A program made the position numbers and the translations under genes. From Phycisphaerales bacterium (GTDB lineage: Bacteria > Planctomycetota > Phycisphaerae > Sedimentisphaerales > Anaerobacaceae): a stretch of 64,000 nucleotides of DNA. Shown one piece after another: positions 25,526-34,687 of the stretch. The DNA lies in the NCBI GenBank assembly GCA_030602885.1, contig JAUVYV010000011.1:1-64000 (forward strand). Direction: 5' to 3'. Under the pieces are notes generated by a model. It was given only the letters and a program-made list of their open reading frames with translations, made no database searches and was not told the DNA's origin. Numbering within the stretch: the stretch's first letter is position 1; every line of letters starts with the position of its first letter.

Positions 25526-26362
25526 TCAATAAAGCGTGAAAGTGCGAAACTGCTCCATCAGCAGCTTCGTGTATCTGCCGGGTTTGCCGTCACCGATTGT
25601 CTTATCGTCGAAGCTGACTACGGGCACAATGTCTTTTGTTGTCACCGTGATGAAAAGCTCGTCGGCAACCGCTGCCTCTTGCGGTGTAAGCGACTTCTCT
25701 ACCACTGCCACTCCCGTATTTCTCGCTGCTTCGATAGCAAATTTTCGCGTTATCGAAGGCAGGATGTTCGCTCTTAGCGGTGCGGTCCGAATTGCCTTTT
25801 CGAGCACAGCAAAAAACGCCGAAGCCGCTCCCTCTGTTATAAAGCCCGCTTCATCGACAAGTATCGCCTCGCTGCAGCCCTTTTTTTCTGCGTCCTGCCG
25901 TGCAAGGACGTTCGGCAGCAGATTGAGTGATTTGATGTCGCACCGCTTCCATCGCAGGTCCGGGTAGGTTGATACGCTGATACCCTTTGCTTTGACCTGG
26001 CTGTCATCTTCGAGCTCAGTCACTGTCAGAAAGAAATTGGGCTTTAGTGTCTCGTTCCAGGCGTGGCTCCGCATGGCAGAACCCCTTGTAATATGAAAGT
26101 ATATCTTAGCGTTGGCAATACCTGCTGCTCTGAAGGATTCTTCCACCCTTCGCCGTACCGCGTCGATATCAACCCCATCTATGCCTATCTCAGCTAAACT
26201 GTGCGACAGTCTTGCTAAGTGCTCTTCCAGAGCGAAAATCTTGCCGTCGTAGCTGCGCAAAACCTCATACACACCATCGCCGAAGAACATGCCCCTGTCC
26301 AAGTAAACTGCCTCCAGCTCATTGAATGCCACGATACTGTCCTGAATCATCGCTATTTCCAT
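25526..26362 (-). CDS. PLP-dependent class IV aminotransferase, D-amino-acid aminotransferase-like
   Basis: A 278-residue fold-type IV PLP enzyme. The lysine in RCDIKSLNLLPNVLA is the expected Schiff-base residue, and ITEGAASAFFAV is the family's substrate/cofactor loop. The RWKRCDIKSLN pattern is closest to D-alanine aminotransferases (Dat), which interconvert D-amino acids and 2-oxo acids for peptidoglycan. Branched-chain aminotransferase or aminodeoxychorismate lyase activity cannot be excluded. AGGAG precedes the ATG. It is divergent from the L21 gene. Confidence 0.8.
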   Translation of the reverse strand: MEIAMIQDSIVAFNELEAVYLDRGMFFGDGVYEVLRSYDGKIFALEEHLARLSHSLAEIGIDGVDIDAVRRRVEESFRAAGIANAKIYFHITRGSAMRSHAWNETLKPNFFLTVTELEDDSQVKAKGISVSTYPDLRWKRCDIKSLNLLPNVLARQDAEKKGCSEAILVDEAGFITEGAASAFFAVLEKAIRTAPLRANILPSITRKFAIEAARNTGVAVVEKSLTPQEAAVADELFITVTTKDIVPVVSFDDKTIGDGKPGRYTKLLMEQFRTFTLY

Positions 26363-26508
26363 AAAATGCTCCTTCTGCCGTCGATTTTAGCCGTAGCTGC
26401 ACCGCATTTACAGAAAAATATCTGATTATCCCCTTTACAGCAGCCCCTGCTAAATGTAGAGTATCGTGTTTACCTCGTATCAGAGTATCGAAGCTTGGAG
26501 TATTCACT

Positions 26509-26838
26509 ATGTACGCAGTAGTTGAACAAGGCGGAAAACAATATAAGGTTTCCGAAGGTGATTTACTGGACATCGAGCTGACCGACGTCGCAGCGGATGC
26601 AAAGAAGCTCGAGATGGATAAAGTCCTGCTTGTCAGCGATGGTGAAGAAGTGAAGATTGGCTCGCCGTATGTGGAGGGGGCCAAGGTTATTGCCTCTTTC
26701 CAGAACAGTGCAGAAGAGTCAGTTGTAAAAGGTCAAAAGCTATATCCGATGCACTTTCGCAGGCGCAAGAACAGCAAAAGGCGCATCGGCCATCGCCAAA
26801 AGTATATGAGGGTTACGATAGATAAGATCGAAGTCTGA
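26509..26838 (+). CDS. rplU: Ribosomal protein L21
   Basis: 109 residues, the normal L21 length. It begins MYAVVEQGGKQYKV and carries the RRRKNSKRRIGHRQKY signature that binds 23S rRNA. In most bacteria rpmA (L27) follows directly; here the next gene is convergent after only 3 bp, so L27 must be encoded elsewhere. Confidence 0.95.
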   Translation: MYAVVEQGGKQYKVSEGDLLDIELTDVAADAKKLEMDKVLLVSDGEEVKIGSPYVEGAKVIASFQNSAEESVVKGQKLYPMHFRRRKNSKRRIGHRQKYMRVTIDKIEV

Positions 26839-26841
26839 AGA

Positions 26842-27489
26842 CTACAACGTCTTTGCCTTGTGCTCTTCGATGAGCTTTTCGGCTCGGTCGCGCCAGGCGC
26901 CCGGGCCGTTTTCTTTGAACAGTTCAAACGATTCGTCATTAACCAATCGACCCAATATGGTCTTTCTGCTCTGAGGGTCATCGAGCTGTTCAAAAATCTT
27001 CTTCCTCGCTATCTCCAGTTCAGTCAGGAATCGCCCGTGCTGGTCGGTAAATATCTTATCGAGCATCTTTCTTATATGACCGGCGTACGCCGGACACGAA
27101 CCTTCCGTGCCGACCGCTATCTGCAGATCACCCCTCTTGACGACCGCCGGGGCAAAGAAGTCGCAAAGCTCGGGAGCATCCACGACATTGCACAGAATTT
27201 GCAGCTCCTGGCAGTCCCTGTAAACTTGCTTGTTCAGCTTCTGATTGTCTGTTGCGGCGATGGTCAGAACCGCTTGTGTAAGATACGCCTTCGAATACTT
27301 CGATTCTATCAGCTCGGCGTTTGTGCCGGAACACAGCGTCCTCAATGCCGCATCTATGTGCTCACCAACCACGACAACGCGTGCTCCGCTCTCGAGCAGC
27401 GTCTGCGTTTTTCTTGCCGCAACGACCCCGCCGCCTATGACGACGACCCGCCGTCCGGCCAATTCCAAAAATATGGGATACTTTGACAT
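26842..27489 (-). CDS. Precorrin-2 dehydrogenase / sirohydrochlorin ferrochelatase (Met8/CysG N-terminal type)
   Basis: A 215-residue cytoplasmic enzyme of siroheme synthesis. The N-terminal NAD-binding Rossmann motif is VVVIGGGVVAARK, followed by the ATDNQKLN and NVVD motifs characteristic of SirC/Met8, then the helical dimerisation domain. It oxidises precorrin-2 to sirohydrochlorin and may insert iron. In many bacteria it neighbours hemA; here it stands convergent with L21 and abuts a transposase graveyard. Confidence 0.85.
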   Translation of the reverse strand: MSKYPIFLELAGRRVVVIGGGVVAARKTQTLLESGARVVVVGEHIDAALRTLCSGTNAELIESKYSKAYLTQAVLTIAATDNQKLNKQVYRDCQELQILCNVVDAPELCDFFAPAVVKRGDLQIAVGTEGSCPAYAGHIRKMLDKIFTDQHGRFLTELEIARKKIFEQLDDPQSRKTILGRLVNDESFELFKENGPGAWRDRAEKLIEEHKAKTL

Positions 27490-27539
27490 ACTCTTGTATT
27501 ATACCGTGCGTTTACGGTAACAACAGCAGATTAAAATTA

Positions 27540-27740
27540 TTGGTTCAACTGCAAAAAAGTTGGTTGTTTTATCGGGCTGCGAAGGCCTGTTTTACGCTTA
27601 ATGACTTTGATTTTGTTATTCATGCCTTCCAGCGGGCTGGTGCCAATCGGGTAGTCCGCATGGTTGACAATGCCGTATGCGTGTGTGCGGAATCCGTAAA
27701 TCTGCGGTGTTCGGCGCGCGCGCACGGCTTCTAATGACCG
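27540..27740 (-). pseudogene. C-terminal fragment of an ISL3-family transposase
   Basis: In one minus-strand frame the sequence YGIVNHADYPIGTSPLEGMN, followed by NKIKVIKR, matches the conserved C-terminal catalytic-Glu region of ISL3 transposases. The upstream part is missing or replaced by the IS701 remnant in another frame. Non-functional. Confidence 0.6.
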
Positions 27741-27819
27741 GCAAGACCGAACCCAAATGTTTCCGACAGTCAGGGAAAACCAGGCAAGGGTGCGATCCAT
27801 TCTGTAAATTGCCGGCTGC

Positions 27820-28360
27820 CTATAACCGGGCCGTCGAGCCCGCGCTGAAAGAGCTGCGCCGGATATGCACACTGACCACACAGTTGTCTTTCTTGCCGGT
27901 GTTGCCGCACCATTGCCGTTGAACACAGGCGGTATGGGAACCTTTTTGGGGATGCCCTGTGTCGTCCACGGTTCCGATCCCTTCGGGATGGGCGTGGTCT
28001 CTGGCAATGACCCACTGAACCCGGTCGCGGAGTCTTTGCTCGTCCCAGTGAACATAAGAAAGGCATCGTGGCACGCCTCGGCTTGTAATGCACTTCACTC
28101 TCGGGCTCACCCTGCCTTTATTGTTCAGTGCCGTTTCATATGAAATGCCCGTTTGGTAACGGCACAAGTGTCCCCGTTCGAAAACCTTCGACGAAGTTCC
28201 GATAAACCGACACCGGCGGCTCAGCCAGGAATTGCAACGACCCGATGTAACAGGATAGCATTGGCTGCACAGGAACATCCGGCTGCTTTTTCAAGCCCTC
28301 GCATCGCCATTCGATATAGGACGTAATCTTCCAGACCCCCAACAGACACACTGAGAGCAC
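27820..28360 (-). pseudogene. Frameshifted IS701-family transposase remnant
   Basis: One minus-strand frame (27820-28278) contains IGTVDDTGHPQKGSHTACVQ, then RQWCGNTGKKDNCVVSV, the hallmark DDE region of IS701 transposases. The N-terminal part (QPMLSCYIGSLQFLAE) reads in another frame up to 28360, so at least one frameshift is present and the C-terminus is lost. From 28361 to 28640 only an unassigned minus frame (LLLAFKKKLRFTSLN) is visible. Confidence 0.65.
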
Positions 28361-28640
28361 CCGTTCACCGCGACAATACCGTAACTACCCAAAAATAAAG
28401 GGTTTAACTGTCTTAGCGGTGGTGTTTGCGGCCAATGGCCTCAGCGACCTAATTCAAAGACGTGAAGCGAAGTTTTTTCTTAAACGCCAGCAGTAATATG
28501 CCGATGTTTTCCTGTCCGAAGTGGGTGCGGAAAACGTTGCCTTTTTGCTTCTTGGCCACCAGCGACAGCAGCAGCGCGGCCCCTGAGAGGACAGGCCGAC
28601 AGGCCTTGAGCCAAAGCTCTAAGCGATAAGGTGTGTGATT

Positions 28641-29036
28641 ATGGGCGAACAAATTACCGTTCTGGTAGTCGAGGACGAAGAGCACATTCGAAGAGTCCTC
28701 GAATACAATCTGAAGCTCGACGGCTTCGCAGTGTATCTGGCCGAAGACGGCCCTGCCGGCCTTGGAATCGCACGTGAAAAACAGCCGGATGTTATTCTCC
28801 TCGATTGGCTCATGCCCGAAATGGACGGTCTTGAAGTCCTCGCCGAGCTCAAACGCGACAACACCACAAGTCATATTCCTGTGTTTATGTTAACTGCCAA
28901 GGGAATGATTCGCGACGTGTCGCAGGCGCTGGAGATGGGCATCGATGATTATATCACCAAACCCTTTGACCCCATGCAATTGGGCAAAACAATCAGGGAA
29001 AAACTCGAAAAATGCGTAAAGGCAAAAAGCTTGTAG
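28641..29036 (+). CDS. Single-domain response regulator (receiver only)
   Basis: 131 residues comprising just a CheY-like receiver: acidic pocket EDEEH, phospho-acceptor Asp in ILLDWLMPEMDG, Thr in MLTAKG and Lys in TKPFDP. The receiver is of PhoB/OmpR type but lacks a DNA-binding domain. First gene of the signalling cluster, which continues with a receptor 92 bp downstream. The ATG at 28641 was preferred over an in-frame GTG six bases earlier. Confidence 0.88.
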   Translation: MGEQITVLVVEDEEHIRRVLEYNLKLDGFAVYLAEDGPAGLGIAREKQPDVILLDWLMPEMDGLEVLAELKRDNTTSHIPVFMLTAKGMIRDVSQALEMGIDDYITKPFDPMQLGKTIREKLEKCVKAKSL

Positions 29037-29128
29037 TGGAACGTCTGACACATTCACGGCTACAGGCATGTTTCGAAACAAACAGGTTTGAAAAATCATT
29101 AACACATCCGAACCGAAAGACAGAAAAA

Positions 29129-31345
29129 ATGGAAACTACAAGATTTAATCTGTTGTTTCCAATGGTGATCATGCTAACCCTTGCCGTTCCCTGTCAGGTA
29201 CTCGCACAACCCGATGAACCAAGCGGCCGGAACAGCATGGACCTTTTGGATATGCCCCTCGAGGAGCTGCTCGAAATCGAGGTCGAATCAACCGCCTCGC
29301 TGACAAAGACCACCCGCCGGCTCACACCGGCAACCGTCACAACCATCACACAGGACGAGATATGGTCCTCAGGTGCGAGATATCTCGACGAGCTACTTGA
29401 TATCTACGTGCCAAACTTCCAATGGATACGCCATCCCTGGGAGTATAATCACGCCGGCCTGAGAGGCATTATCTCCGACCGAGACCACAAGTATCTGCTG
29501 CTCGTCAACGGCCGGGTTATGAATGAGCACACGCACTATGGCGCTCTCAGCGAGCGCGACCTGCCCATGCTAAGGGACATTCACCACATCGACGTTATCC
29601 GAGGTCCCGGCTCGGCACTATACGGACCGGGGGCTATATCTATGGTGATAAACATTATCACCGAAAATGCATTGACCTTTCAGGGTTCTGAAGTCACAGG
29701 CCGGCTCGGCGCAGTCGAAGAATTCTATTCCGGCGAATACAAATACGCCGAAAAGCACAGCGACAACTCAGGGCTCTACATATACACAGGACTAAGCGAC
29801 TATCTCGGCGCCGACAGCGGCGACGCTCCGTTTATATGGGGAGGCGGCAACGCGATTGAACAGGCCTTCCACAGCACCCACTTGGCCGGTGACACCGTCT
29901 ACCTCCCTACCGAACGCGACAACCAGGCATTCAGAGACCTCACAAAAGTCAAGCTCTTCACTGAATACACGGCGGGCGATTTCGACATCTGGGCACGTTA
30001 CACACGCGGCGGCGGCTACTATGCCCCGGACCTTTTCATGTCAATGTGGAGCTACGGCCTGGACAGCTACTCCACAGGTTATCAGCAGGCAACCATCTAC
30101 GCCTCAAACAAATACGAGATAAGTGAAACATTGAAACTCAACTACGCCCTCAGCTACGACATGTTCGACTTCGAGCGGCTTAGCGAGGGCGGGGTCACTA
30201 ATTCCGCTCACCGCGAAGACGAATACTACGGCAAGCTGATGGCGCACTGGAATCCGAGCGAATCACATTCGGTCGCCGTCGGTGGTGAATGGTCACACGA
30301 GAAGTTCGGCTTCGAGAGCCCCGGACATCCTGCAGGAGACGAGGCCATAAATGCCGCGTGGGAACAGCCGAACGACCTCCTGCCGTTCTATAATCCCACA
30401 GGCGCCCTACCCCGGTGGCACACTGATTTGTACTCGCTGCTTGCAGAGTACCAGTGGAATATAAGCGACGAATGGACGACCTTTGTCGGCGGCCGGCTCG
30501 ACTGGCACACCTTCACACCACGAATGTTCTCGCCAAGAGCAGTGCTCGTCTATACGCCAAATGAGAAAGACACAGTAAAGGCCAGCTTTACACGCTCCGT
30601 GCGCGCACCCCAGGCCGCTGAGATGAAAAAGGAATGGGACCAAAACAACAGCAAGACAGACCCCGAGAAGATAAACGTCTGGGAGCTGCGTTACGAACGT
30701 CAGCAGTCCAAGCACCTCTGGCTGGCCGGCTCGCTGTTTTACCAGGACCAGGATGTCGTCGGCGCCGCATCGGGTGTGCTTCCCGTAGGGAACCTGCGGA
30801 CCTGGGGCTTCGAGCTTGAGGCAACCTACAAGACCGAAAGAGCAAAGTTCACAGCATCTCACGGCTTTACCACTGTATATGACTTTAGCGACACGCTCAA
30901 TAGCAGTCATCCTCCGACAATGGCAGACCGAGGTTACCGCCGCCGCGAGCTCGTGGCCTGGAGCAGGGACGTTACAAAGCTCACCGGAAAGTATAAGCTG
31001 ACAGACCAGTTAGACATCGATGGCTCGCTGCGAATATACTGGAAGTTCTACGGGCAGGAAGACTACGCCACGTCCATCCAGCAGGGGTGGGCGGATACTG
31101 GCTGGGGATACTGGGCCTACGATGATCCAGGCAGTGATGAAACAACCGACATAAGTGCGTTCCTCAACCTCGGTCTCCAGTACAAGCCGACCGAGGACCT
31201 GACAATCCGAGTGGACGGCTACAACCTGCTCGGAATGTTCGACATAGCCCTGAATAAGCGGCTGTTGGCCTATGACAACCTGTATCCTGCAGATGCCCGC
31301 GCTTGCGCCCCGGCTCTCGGCGTCTCCCTTAAATACAAGTTCTAA
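29129..31345 (+). CDS. TonB-dependent outer-membrane receptor
   Basis: About 738 residues: signal peptide ending near VLAQ, an N-terminal segment with LLDMPLEELLEIEV, a plug domain (TPATVTTITQDEI ... RGPGSALYGPGAISMVINII) and a 22-strand-type barrel ending in LGVSLKYKF with the terminal aromatic expected for Bam assembly. The LLDMPLEELLEIEV type of plug is common in receptors placed next to YfiR-like proteins and sensor kinases. It could import a ligand or report on one. An upstream in-frame start at 29012 is unlikely because it precedes the signal peptide by 39 residues. Confidence 0.9.
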   Translation: METTRFNLLFPMVIMLTLAVPCQVLAQPDEPSGRNSMDLLDMPLEELLEIEVESTASLTKTTRRLTPATVTTITQDEIWSSGARYLDELLDIYVPNFQWIRHPWEYNHAGLRGIISDRDHKYLLLVNGRVMNEHTHYGALSERDLPMLRDIHHIDVIRGPGSALYGPGAISMVINIITENALTFQGSEVTGRLGAVEEFYSGEYKYAEKHSDNSGLYIYTGLSDYLGADSGDAPFIWGGGNAIEQAFHSTHLAGDTVYLPTERDNQAFRDLTKVKLFTEYTAGDFDIWARYTRGGGYYAPDLFMSMWSYGLDSYSTGYQQATIYASNKYEISETLKLNYALSYDMFDFERLSEGGVTNSAHREDEYYGKLMAHWNPSESHSVAVGGEWSHEKFGFESPGHPAGDEAINAAWEQPNDLLPFYNPTGALPRWHTDLYSLLAEYQWNISDEWTTFVGGRLDWHTFTPRMFSPRAVLVYTPNEKDTVKASFTRSVRAPQAAEMKKEWDQNNSKTDPEKINVWELRYERQQSKHLWLAGSLFYQDQDVVGAASGVLPVGNLRTWGFELEATYKTERAKFTASHGFTTVYDFSDTLNSSHPPTMADRGYRRRELVAWSRDVTKLTGKYKLTDQLDIDGSLRIYWKFYGQEDYATSIQQGWADTGWGYWAYDDPGSDETTDISAFLNLGLQYKPTEDLTIRVDGYNLLGMFDIALNKRLLAYDNLYPADARACAPALGVSLKYKF

Positions 31346-31383
31346 CGAAAGCCAAATTGGACGGACTTGGAAAAAACAACCAA

Positions 31384-32310
31384 ATGACACAGAAAGAACA
31401 CAGCAATACGGGTAAATGGAGGAGCCGGCTGGGGCGTCTGTACCATAGCCGTATCCGGTCTGCCTTTGTCCTCGTATTAGTTTCCTGTATCGTGGTTTCT
31501 ACAGGTTATTCGAAGTCCGAGTCTTCTCAATACAAAGAGTACGAAATAAAGGCCGCATTCATCTACAACTTCCTCAAGTTTATTGACTGGCCCAGGGAGA
31601 AGAGCGTTCACAGGCCGGGCGAAATAACAATAGGAATTGTAGGCAACGACCCATTTGCAAAATCCTTCAGTATCCTCGAGAACAAAAAAGTCAAGGACTG
31701 CAGAGTTGTCATTCAGTGCTTTGGCACCCTCGATGAGTTGAAAAAAACCGTCGAAAAAGACAAGGCCAAGCTCTATCAGCAAATAAAATCGCTCGGAAAA
31801 AGCTGCGTTTTGCTGAAGGATGAAAACGGAAAGGTAGTTATTAAGCCGCTCGAAAGCATCGAAGAGCTCAAAAACGCAAAGGACGAAACGACCAGACAAA
31901 AACTTATCGAAGAGTTGAAGAAGAAAGGGCTGCGCTTTGTCGACCCTGCAAAGAAAGAGCATCTCAAGATAATCATCAATTCTCTGGCGCAGGAGAAAAT
32001 CGAAGCTCTAAAGAAATGCCACGTGCTCTTCCTCTGCTCGTCCGAAAAACAAAACCTCCGCGAGATACTTACTCTTGTCAAAACCTCCAGTGTGCTTACG
32101 GTCGCAGAGACAGAAGGTTTTCTCAAAGCCGGTGCCATGATCAATTTCACTATGGAAGACAATAAGATCCGCTTTGAGGTGAACCTCACTGCTGCCAATG
32201 AAGCGAAACTCCAGGTCAGGTCTCAGTTGCTGCGAGTCGCACGGAAAGTGATCAAAGAGGACTCCTTTTCCAACGACAACCCCCGGCAAGACACCCATAA
32301 GGAGAAATAG
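31384..32310 (+). CDS. YfiR-like (DUF4154) periplasmic protein with a large insertion
   Basis: About 308 residues. After a signal segment (about 22-42) comes the YfiR/DUF4154 opening YEIKAAFIYNFLKFIDWP and IGIVGNDPF; the fold resumes near residue 215 with KKCHVLFLCSSE, LTVAETEGF and the closing FEVNLTAANEAKLQVRS. Between them is an insertion of about 100 mostly charged, helical residues not present in ordinary YfiR. YfiR proteins sit in the periplasm and restrain membrane sensors such as YfiN; the next gene is a CHASE8-type kinase, fitting that role. A TTG start 27 bp upstream is possible. Confidence 0.82.
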   Translation: MTQKEHSNTGKWRSRLGRLYHSRIRSAFVLVLVSCIVVSTGYSKSESSQYKEYEIKAAFIYNFLKFIDWPREKSVHRPGEITIGIVGNDPFAKSFSILENKKVKDCRVVIQCFGTLDELKKTVEKDKAKLYQQIKSLGKSCVLLKDENGKVVIKPLESIEELKNAKDETTRQKLIEELKKKGLRFVDPAKKEHLKIIINSLAQEKIEALKKCHVLFLCSSEKQNLREILTLVKTSSVLTVAETEGFLKAGAMINFTMEDNKIRFEVNLTAANEAKLQVRSQLLRVARKVIKEDSFSNDNPRQDTHKEK

Positions 32311-32316
32311 AGGACT

Positions 32317-33924
32317 ATGTTGATTATCCAAAACATGGCGATTAAGCACAAACTGATGGCGATTATGATGCTGACATGCGTCGCCGCACTGCTGTTGGTC
32401 GGGACAGCTTTCGTCTTCTGGGGGTGGACAGTTCACAAAAACGATATTCTGCAGGACCTTTTGGTGCAGGCGGAGATGACGGCGAACAACTGCAAGGCGG
32501 CTCTGGCGTTCGCAGACACAAAAGACGCCGAGGAAATGCTAAAGACACTCAGGGCCGAATCGTCCATCATGCTTGGCTGTGTGTACACCAGGACCGGAGA
32601 GGTATTTGCAACCTACCATCGCAACGGGTACGATGCACCTGAGCTTCCTGTACAGATCAAGACAGCCGGATACGACTTCCGTGATGGATCTCTCACCGTC
32701 TTTAAGCCCATCGTGCTCGACAACGAGACTATCGGAAGCGTCTGCCTCCGCTCAGATCTGAGCCCCATGTATCGGGCATTAAAACGCAACGCTGAAAACA
32801 CAATCGCAGTCCTGCTGCTCGCCTCCCTTGCTGCTTACTTCATCTCGTCAAAGCTTCAGAGCATCATATCGAAACCGATTCTCAGTCTCGCCGAGGTGGC
32901 AAAGGAAGTTTCTGAAAAGCGGGACTACTCCGCTCGAGCCGTGAAACAGAGTAATGATGAGGTCGGCCTGCTCATCGACGCATTCAACGAAATGCTGGAG
33001 CAGATTCAGCAGCGTGATTCAGAATTGGTCAAAGCCAAAGAAGAACTCGAGCTGAGAGTACAGGAACGCACTTCCGAACTGACTACCGCAAACGAGCATC
33101 TCACCGGCGAGATCGCAGAACGTGAAAAAGCCGAACGCAAGCAGGCCGAGTTGCTCAAAGAGCTTGAAAGTGTCAATCAGGAGCTTAGGGATTTTGCCTA
33201 TATCGCATCTCACGACCTTAAAGCACCGCTGAGAGCCATCAAGACGCTCGCCGAATGGATTAACACCGACTATGCCGATAAACTCGACGACGACGGAAAA
33301 GAACAGCTCCGGCTGCTCGGCTCGCGCGTTGCCAGAATGCACAATCTGATAGAGGGCATCCTTCAGTATTCGAGAGTCGGCCACGTCAATGAGAAAACAG
33401 CAGAGGTCAACCTTGCCAAGCTCATCCCAGAGATTATCGACATGGTCGCTCCGCCTGAAAACATCACTGTGACCGTCGAAAATGAGCTACCTGTCATCAA
33501 ATGCGAAGAAACCCGAATCATGCAGGTCTTCCAGAACATCCTCAGCAACGCCGTCAAATATATGGATAAGCCACAGGGCATAATAAAGATGGGCTGTGTG
33601 CAGGAGGGTGGGTTCTGGAAGTTCAGCGTTTCCGATAACGGTCCCGGCATCGAAGAAAAGTACTTCGACAAAATCTTCAAGATATTCCAGACGCTCTCTG
33701 CAAGAGATGAGTTCGAAAGCACCGGCGTCGGTCTGAGCGTGGTCAAGAAGACTGTCGAACTTTTCGGCGGAAAAATCTGGCTCGAATCCGAAATCGGCAA
33801 GGGTACAACCTTCTTCTTTACTTTCCCGCTGGAAGGCGTTCAGGATTACACAGGTGAAGGCGAAGAGGTCACCGTGACCGCAGAATCGGACCAGGAAAAC
33901 GGAGACGACAACAACGAAAGCTGA
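32317..33924 (+). CDS. CHASE8-HAMP sensor histidine kinase
   Basis: 535 residues. Transmembrane helix about 13-35, an extracytoplasmic CHASE8-like domain (CKAALAFADTKDAEEML, GEVFATYHRNG), a second membrane helix about 158-178, HAMP, a coiled coil (about 230-285), HisKA with His near 298 (ASHDLKAPLRAIK), and HATPase (NILSNAVKYM, SDNGPGI, ESTGVGLSVVKK). CHASE8 is the sensor domain of YfiN-type proteins, and the gene starts 6 bp after the YfiR-like gene, so YfiR-like control of this kinase is likely. The HATPase is of the phytochrome-like group that pairs with Rcp1-type receivers. Confidence 0.88.
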   Translation: MLIIQNMAIKHKLMAIMMLTCVAALLLVGTAFVFWGWTVHKNDILQDLLVQAEMTANNCKAALAFADTKDAEEMLKTLRAESSIMLGCVYTRTGEVFATYHRNGYDAPELPVQIKTAGYDFRDGSLTVFKPIVLDNETIGSVCLRSDLSPMYRALKRNAENTIAVLLLASLAAYFISSKLQSIISKPILSLAEVAKEVSEKRDYSARAVKQSNDEVGLLIDAFNEMLEQIQQRDSELVKAKEELELRVQERTSELTTANEHLTGEIAEREKAERKQAELLKELESVNQELRDFAYIASHDLKAPLRAIKTLAEWINTDYADKLDDDGKEQLRLLGSRVARMHNLIEGILQYSRVGHVNEKTAEVNLAKLIPEIIDMVAPPENITVTVENELPVIKCEETRIMQVFQNILSNAVKYMDKPQGIIKMGCVQEGGFWKFSVSDNGPGIEEKYFDKIFKIFQTLSARDEFESTGVGLSVVKKTVELFGGKIWLESEIGKGTTFFFTFPLEGVQDYTGEGEEVTVTAESDQENGDDNNES

Positions 33925-33947
33925 TACCGACAAGCGAATGTGCTGAA

Positions 33948-34175
33948 ATGAAAATAAGACAGAAAATAACGCTGGGATTTGTTGGCATTGCCCTGCTGAT
34001 TGGCCTGGTCGAATACGTCTGTCTCTCTGCAAGCCAAAAAGCCCTGCTTAACAACAAGCTTTCAAAAGAACTCGTCAAGAACACGAAATCTGCTGAAGAT
34101 AAACGCGGCCATCCGATATTCTCACAGCCGTGCAGGGGAAGCACTTTTCTCTTCACGTTGCCAAAGAAGATGTAA
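33948..34175 (+). pseudogene. Sensor kinase collapsed by an internal deletion
   Basis: A 75-codon frame starts like a full sensor kinase (MKIRQKITLGFVGIALLIGL, a membrane helix and linker to about residue 50) and ends with RGSTFLFTLPKKM, the usual last strand of a HATPase domain. Everything between is absent. This indicates an in-frame deletion that removed the sensory and catalytic core of a kinase formerly paired with the receiver starting at 34187. Confidence 0.6.
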
Positions 34176-34186
34176 GGAACGTACAG

Positions 34187-34648
34187 ATGCAAAACTTAAA
34201 GCCGATATTGCTGGTCGAAGACGACCATGTGGATGCAATGACCGTCAGAAGGGCTTTTAGAGACCTGAGCATCACAAACATACTCATTCGCTCGGTCAAC
34301 GGCGAGGAGGCCCTCAATTACCTGTCTAATGAGAAAAGCCCTAAACCATTTCTCATACTGCTCGATTTGAACATGCCGAAGATGAACGGCATTGAGTTCT
34401 TAAAGATAATAAAGGCCGACGACAGACTCAAGAAAATCCCGGTTGTCGTGCTTACCACCTCGCAAGAGAAACGAGATGTTGTGCGGAGTTTTGACCTCGG
34501 TGCCGCCGGGTATATGGTCAAGCCGGTGGATTATGCAAGATTCGTTGAGATTATAGACACGGTCCTTCTTTACTGGAGAACAAGCGAATTACCCAAACAG
34601 GATTCACCAATTGCGGACGCGGAGGTGCAGGCTGCTGCCACGCGTTGA
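34187..34648 (+). CDS. Rcp1-like single-domain response regulator 1
   Basis: 153 residues; receiver only. EDDHVDAMTVRRAF at the front, phospho-acceptor Asp in ILLDLNMPKMNG, Thr-Thr in VVLTTS and Lys in VKPVDY. It belongs to the Rcp1/phytochrome-associated class, not the OmpR type of the gene at 28641. AAGGA lies eight bases before this ATG; the longer frame from 34130 overlaps the collapsed kinase. It is one of four close paralogues in this cluster. Confidence 0.88.
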   Translation: MQNLKPILLVEDDHVDAMTVRRAFRDLSITNILIRSVNGEEALNYLSNEKSPKPFLILLDLNMPKMNGIEFLKIIKADDRLKKIPVVVLTTSQEKRDVVRSFDLGAAGYMVKPVDYARFVEIIDTVLLYWRTSELPKQDSPIADAEVQAAATR

Positions 34649-34687
34649 CGCCGACGATATGCTTTTCATCGCCATGAGAGAAACTGA

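Noticed and set aside
26860-27486. 208-codon plus-strand frame opposite the siroheme dehydrogenase
   Set aside because: An exact antisense of a gene with clear Rossmann and family motifs.
28449-28640. Minus-strand frame with LLLAFKKKLRFTSLN upstream of the first receiver
   Set aside because: A possible relic, but it continues antisense into the receiver gene and matches nothing recognised.
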